Below, piece by piece: positions 60,281 to 64,000 of a DNA stretch of 64,000 nucleotides. The notes beneath the pieces were generated by a model. That model was not told the DNA's origin, ran no database searches, and saw only the letters and a program-made list of their open reading frames with translations. The position numbers and the translations under genes were made by a program. The stretch comes from Tetragenococcus koreensis (GTDB lineage Bacteria; Bacillota; Bacilli; Lactobacillales; Enterococcaceae): contig NZ_CP027786.1 of the NCBI RefSeq assembly GCF_003795145.1, forward strand, positions 2,542,001 through 2,606,000, given 5' to 3'. Position 1 is the stretch's first letter. Each line of letters begins with the position of its first letter.

Positions 60281-60309
60281 TTGTGATAGAAAGCACTAAA
60301 ATGTATATT
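60281..60309 (+). promoter_or_regulatory. Promoter of the PRD regulator operon
   Basis: TTGTGA (60281-60286), 17 bp, TATATT (60304-60309). Confidence 0.5.
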
Positions 60310-60334
60310 AAAAATATAAGGAGATAGAAGTGAT

Positions 60335-62185
60335 ATGGAACTTTCTAGGCGAAGTATTAAAATCATTTTAAAATTGTTGGAAAATGAATCGACCATAACG
60401 ACAAGAGAGTTGGGTGAGAAATTTAACGTTAGCGTTAGAACAATTAAGTATGATTTGGCGGATATCCGTGAATGGTTAAAAATAAAAAACATAAAATTAT
60501 ATAGTCAAAGAAATAAAGGCGTTTGGTTTGACTTAACCGATGTAGAAAAAATAACCCTTAAAAATGAGTTACTCGTAACTCAAAGTTTTGATGTTTATCC
60601 GGATCAAACGACCAGAGTTTCAAGAATCTTAATGCAGTTGTTGATGACAAACGATCTTCTTACTATTGATAAATTAGCAGACTTTTTATCGGTATCGAAA
60701 AATACGATAGTTACAGATTTAGAAAAAGTAGACTTACTTGCTGAAACTTTTCAAGTAAAGCTTAGCAGGAGCAGCGGATATGGACTATCCGTACAGGGAA
60801 AGGAAGAAGATCTACGTTACTTAATAGAACACTTACTTCAATCGAACTTTACAGAATATGATATTTATATCATTATGAACCAATTAGTTAATCCTAAAGA
60901 TGAAAGAACAAGTTCTATTAACTTAGGAAAAAACGACCTATTTCAATCGACGTATACTAAGATAATAAATGAGTTATCATTACTGCTTAACCCTACTTTG
61001 TTAGATCAGTTTAATTATACTGAGTTACTATCCATTTCATTACGAAGTGCCATATCTGTTTGTCGATTAAGTTTACATCAGCCTATTGGTTCATTAAAGC
61101 TTTTAAATGACCAAGAAAAACTAATTCAGAAGAAAAGTATACCGTTCTTAATTATGAAAAAAATCTTTGAACAATATGATCTACCTTTATTAGAAGAAGA
61201 GTATAAGTATATTGCAAGCAATTATACAAAAAAAGGCCCCGTCCAAGATTCACTTGATTTAACTAATCGATTGATTAAAGATGTCACGGAAGAAATTTCT
61301 ATTCCTTTCATTAAAGATCATCAATTATTGACTAATTTATTCGCACATTTATCCTTGCGGTTAAGTAAGAAGTATCAGTTTATTAACGAATATAATCCCT
61401 TTGTGGACGATATAAAGAAAAAATATCCTGATCTTTTTAATGCTGTCTTAGTAGCTTGTCGGAGAGAAATAGTTAATTTAGGAGTTCGAATAGACGAATC
61501 TTTTGTTGCCTATATAGCACTTCATTTTTTGGCCTCTCTTGAAAAACAAAAACAAGAAGTTATTCGTGTTGTATACATATGTTCTACTGGATTAGGAGTG
61601 ACTAATCTTATACAGCAGCGGATATATGAAGAAATTGGTAATGTAGAGATTATTGGATTCGCTTCAGTTTTGAACGCAGACGAAGTAATAAAAGAAAAAA
61701 AGCCAGATCTTGTGATTAGTATTTTCCCAATTGAAAGCGATACTTGTCCTGTGATTAAAGTCAATGCAATTCCCTCAAAAGATGACATTCAAAAAATTAA
61801 AAGTACCGTTGACTATTTATTAGCAAATAATGGTGGTATTTTTGAGAGTCATTTAAAACAAACCAGAGAAAAAAATGAGTTTAAAAACAGTGAAAAATTT
61901 AGTCAGGATTTGATTGTAAAAGGCTATATTATTTACGAAGGATTATTGACTATTTTTAAAGGAGTGCTAAAAGATGATTACTTAGATGCTTTTTTGTTGC
62001 ATGTATTCTTAATGGTGCATCGGATAACTTTTGATATCCAGTATGATCCAGTAGGAAACGTAGATAAAGATGTATTAATTAGTGATAAGCAACTTCTATT
62101 AAAAGTTGAACAGCTTTTTGCTGAAAACGATTTATCAGTTAATGATGCTGAACTAACCGCATTATTTCAATATATAGACATTTAG
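60335..62185 (+). CDS. PRD-containing BglG/MtlR-type activator with EIIB domain
   Basis: A 616-residue regulator: HTH_11 (ITTRELGEKFNVSVRTIKYDLADIREWL), a second Mga-type HTH (LTIDKLADFLSVSKNTIVTDLEKV), PRD1 and PRD2 (about 180-410), a gat-type EIIB-like domain (VVYICSTGLGVTNLIQQRI, Cys present) and a C-terminal region (GYIIYEGLLTIFKGVL...LHVFLMVHRITF) resembling a further PRD and not an EIIA. It is the first gene of the operon that continues with the PRD protein, SFCGS, DUF4312 and DUF4311 genes and presumably activates it. AAGGAG precedes ATG 60335. Confidence 0.85.
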   Translation: MELSRRSIKIILKLLENESTITTRELGEKFNVSVRTIKYDLADIREWLKIKNIKLYSQRNKGVWFDLTDVEKITLKNELLVTQSFDVYPDQTTRVSRILMQLLMTNDLLTIDKLADFLSVSKNTIVTDLEKVDLLAETFQVKLSRSSGYGLSVQGKEEDLRYLIEHLLQSNFTEYDIYIIMNQLVNPKDERTSSINLGKNDLFQSTYTKIINELSLLLNPTLLDQFNYTELLSISLRSAISVCRLSLHQPIGSLKLLNDQEKLIQKKSIPFLIMKKIFEQYDLPLLEEEYKYIASNYTKKGPVQDSLDLTNRLIKDVTEEISIPFIKDHQLLTNLFAHLSLRLSKKYQFINEYNPFVDDIKKKYPDLFNAVLVACRREIVNLGVRIDESFVAYIALHFLASLEKQKQEVIRVVYICSTGLGVTNLIQQRIYEEIGNVEIIGFASVLNADEVIKEKKPDLVISIFPIESDTCPVIKVNAIPSKDDIQKIKSTVDYLLANNGGIFESHLKQTREKNEFKNSEKFSQDLIVKGYIIYEGLLTIFKGVLKDDYLDAFLLHVFLMVHRITFDIQYDPVGNVDKDVLISDKQLLLKVEQLFAENDLSVNDAELTALFQYIDI

Positions 62186-62203
62186 TTAAATGAGGAGGAA
62201 AAA

Positions 62204-62539
62204 ATGGAAATAACTGAAGAAGCAAAGGAAATAATTGAGAATAGTCTTTATCAGAATGAATTAAGAAAAATAATAGAATATACGGATGATCAGCTAGTTA
62301 GTAATGATATAAGTCTTAGTGGAATTCAGTGGACTGTCCTTATTAATCACTTAAAAGAAATGATTGATAGGAAAAAAGAGGGGGCGTCTATACCTGAAGT
62401 TGATTCAGCAATGTTTTCTGAAGTTTCATCAGATTCATTATTAATTGCTGATAATATAGTTAAAAATATAGGAAATTTAAGCGAAGATGAAAAATATATT
62501 TTATCAATTCACTTTGAAGCAGCAAAAGAAAATAATTAA
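62204..62539 (+). CDS. Single PRD-domain protein (EF_0829-like)
   Basis: A 111-residue helical protein. ISLSGIQWTVLINHLKEMIDRKKEGASIPEV and LSEDEKYILSIHFEAAKENN match a stand-alone PRD fold, with His in NHL and IHF at the usual phospho-histidine places. I recall a TIGRFAM family for it in the E. faecalis EF_0829 locus. It probably relays PTS phosphorylation to the operon. Function unknown. Confidence 0.75.
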   Translation: MEITEEAKEIIENSLYQNELRKIIEYTDDQLVSNDISLSGIQWTVLINHLKEMIDRKKEGASIPEVDSAMFSEVSSDSLLIADNIVKNIGNLSEDEKYILSIHFEAAKENN

Positions 62540-62558
62540 TAAATTGGAGGAAAAAATT

Positions 62559-62918
62559 ATGGTAAAAGTAGTTATTGCAGATCGGATGGGGAAAGGACAA
62601 AATGTAGCAAAAGGTGTAGAAGCTGCAGAAGGAACGGCAGTAGTAGTCCCTGGCATGGGAGCTGATATGAGATTAGGCGATGTGATGCAAGAAGAAAACG
62701 CAGATTTAGGAATATCCTTTTGTGGAAGTGGAGGCGCAGGTGCACTAACTGCAGCAAATAAATACGGTTATCCAGAACGGCATGGAATGCGCTCGATTGA
62801 TGAAGGAGTTACCGCTATTAATGATGGAAAAATCGTTTTAGGCTTTGGCTTTTTGGACCAAGAAGAACTAGGCAAAAGAATAGTTGAAACTTATCTAAAG
62901 AAATACGGTAGTCAATAG
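62559..62918 (+). CDS. Glycine-rich SFCGS-family protein (EF_0830-like)
   Basis: A 119-residue protein with GKGQNVAKGVEAAEGTAVVVPGMGADMRLGDVM and the name-giving motif GISFCGSGGAGALTAANKYGYPERHGMRS. The Cys in a glycine-rich loop resembles a PTS EIIB phosphocysteine loop, which would make this an unusual EIIB-like subunit; that is inference. GGAGG precedes ATG 62559. Tightly spaced in the operon. Confidence 0.8.
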   Translation: MVKVVIADRMGKGQNVAKGVEAAEGTAVVVPGMGADMRLGDVMQEENADLGISFCGSGGAGALTAANKYGYPERHGMRSIDEGVTAINDGKIVLGFGFLDQEELGKRIVETYLKKYGSQ

Positions 62919-62941
62919 TTTTTTGGAAAGGAGATCATATA

Positions 62942-63301
62942 GTGAATGTTTTAGAAAAAGAAAAAAGTTCAGTTACTGTGACCGGTAGAGGAAAAAATAG
63001 AAAAGAGGTTTTTGCCGATGCTTTGAGCAGTGTGCAAAAACAAATTACTAAATATGCAGATAACGTACCTGTACGAATTGAACCAGTTACAATCACTATA
63101 CTCTCTGCAGAAGAAAAATCTTACATGGAACGATTCTTATTTTTCTTTTTTCCTAGGAAGAAAACAGAATATACATTAAAGTTGAAAATTGGTATAGAAA
63201 TATCAAGTATTGACGTAAACAAAGTGGACTTTAAAAAAATAGATGAAACAAAGCCAAAGTTGTTCAAAAAATCTATTTTGGCTAAAAGAATAAAAGAATA
63301 A
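62942..63301 (+). CDS. DUF4312-family protein (EF_0831-like)
   Basis: A 119-residue soluble protein: SVTVTGRGKNRKEVFADALSSVQKQI and a hydrophobic patch ERFLFFFFPRKKTEYTLKLKIGIEISSIDV. GTG 62942 is the start (AAAGGAG 9 bases upstream). Function unknown; always reported with the SFCGS and DUF4310/4311 proteins as far as I recall. Confidence 0.75.
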   Translation: MNVLEKEKSSVTVTGRGKNRKEVFADALSSVQKQITKYADNVPVRIEPVTITILSAEEKSYMERFLFFFFPRKKTEYTLKLKIGIEISSIDVNKVDFKKIDETKPKLFKKSILAKRIKE

Positions 63302-63313
63302 AGGAGAAAGAAA

Positions 63314-64000
63314 ATGGAGTTTGTTACGATACTAATAAAATCATTAATTATTGGTGGATTGTTGGGATTTTCTGCAGGTGTTGGGGCAGCTAGAATGTTC
63401 CATGCGCCAAATACACAAGCTCTGGGAGCATTTCGTACACTTGGAGAAATGAACGCTTGCCAGGGTGATGCAGCTTCTCACTTTTCATTTGGTTTAGGTT
63501 TTTTCTTTAACGCTTGGGCATCAGCGGTAGGAGCTGGTGCTTTTACACAAGATGTCACTCATCGGGTGGTTCCAAACTGGGCTGCTGCTGCTTTATTATA
63601 TAAAAATAAGGATGTAAGTCAGACAATCCAAGATCCCAAAAAAATGGGGATCGCTGGAACTATTATTGGAATGATCGTAGTTGCCTTTTTAAATAGTACT
63701 GCTGCTGCTATTCCTGAAGCATTACAAGTGACTGCAGTTGCGGTATTAGTCCCTGCGGCAACAATATTAATTGATACAGTTATGCCTATTATTTTCTGGC
63801 TAGCTGCAATTGATGCTGGTAGACGAACTGGTTTTTGGGGGACTTTATTTGGCGGATTCGCTCAGATGATTATGGGAAATGCTGTACCTGGAGTAGTTTT
63901 GGGCATATTGATAGGAAAAGGTGTCGATGACCAAGGCTGGTCAAGAATTACGAGAATCATCTTATTTGCCGCAATTTTACTATTTATTCTAAGTGGGTTC
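63314..64000 (+). CDS. DUF4311-family membrane protein (EF_0832-like), partial
   Basis: The frame is open from ATG 63314 to the window edge (229 codons). It is polytopic: LIKSLIIGGLLGFSAGVGAARMFHAP, SFGLGFFFNAWASAVGAGAFTQDVTHRVVPNWAAAALL, GIAGTIIGMIVVAFLNS, VAVLVPAATILIDTVMPIIFWLAAIDAG and GNAVPGVVLGILIGKG. Glycine-rich helices resemble a transport channel. Presumably a DUF4310 partner and catabolic genes follow outside the window. AAGGAG precedes the start. Confidence 0.8.
   Translation, partial: MEFVTILIKSLIIGGLLGFSAGVGAARMFHAPNTQALGAFRTLGEMNACQGDAASHFSFGLGFFFNAWASAVGAGAFTQDVTHRVVPNWAAAALLYKNKDVSQTIQDPKKMGIAGTIIGMIVVAFLNSTAAAIPEALQVTAVAVLVPAATILIDTVMPIIFWLAAIDAGRRTGFWGTLFGGFAQMIMGNAVPGVVLGILIGKGVDDQGWSRITRIILFAAILLFILSGF

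Noticed and set aside
1-64000. rRNA or tRNA genes
   Set aside because: No recognisable rRNA segment or cloverleaf with TTCRANY arm was found while reading; a tRNAscan run would be decisive.

Overview
The DNA looks like a low-GC Gram-positive of the Enterococcaceae (Enterococcus or Tetragenococcus). The reasons are the many PTS operons, AdhE under a Rex-type site, a T-box peptide-transport operon, LicT- and sigma-54-type sugar control, and at the right edge a gene set matching the uncharacterised EF_0829 to EF_0833 families of Enterococcus faecalis. The genus is an inference from memory; no search was run.

1 to 26.9 kb is chromosome-like metabolic DNA. It carries adhE; a NERD-domain protein; a 41-bp tandem-repeat array; a T-box-controlled oppA-like/pepT operon; an acyltransferase; a maltose-type operon (RpiR regulator, 6-phospho-alpha-glucosidase, EIICB); nanE; and an SPC-type metal ATPase behind a Fur-like box. 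Two sugar operons of unknown substrate follow: an ascorbate-type PTS with aldolase and P-loop kinase, and a galactitol-type PTS with RhaD-like aldolase under promoter, cre and RAT/terminator control. Then comes a sigma-54 mannose-family PTS that stops after EIIA and EIIB.

26.9 to 59.95 kb is an accessory block bounded by two directly repeated 1.6-kb IS110-family elements. It looks plasmid-derived: a tyrosine recombinase, IS1380, IS3 (an inverted pair), IS1182-like, IS256 and IS4 elements or remnants, and metal/stress genes. Its best-organised part (44.0-49.5 kb) is a Dps, Crp/Fnr (FLP-type) regulator, Lgt, heavy-metal-domain protein and P-type ATPase cluster. Four promoters there carry the same box, TTGAT-N4-GTCAA, exactly 22 bp upstream of TATACT. 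A diverged, partly destroyed relative of the cluster lies at 29.5-31.2 kb. An ars unit (arsD, arsA, broken arsR, broken second arsD, CoA-disulfide-reductase/rhodanese) with a HigBA-like pair, and a cad unit (broken cadC, cadD), are each bounded by 28-bp Xer-like sites.

59.95 to 64 kb returns to chromosome-like DNA: a PRD antiterminator/activator and the start of the PRD-protein, SFCGS, DUF4312, DUF4311 operon, a conserved but functionally undescribed transport-like system cut by the window edge.

Several disrupted genes in the accessory block differ from intact reading by single bases in homopolymer runs (IS110 copy 1, arsR, cadC, IS4 transposase), so sequencing error must be excluded before calling them pseudogenes.
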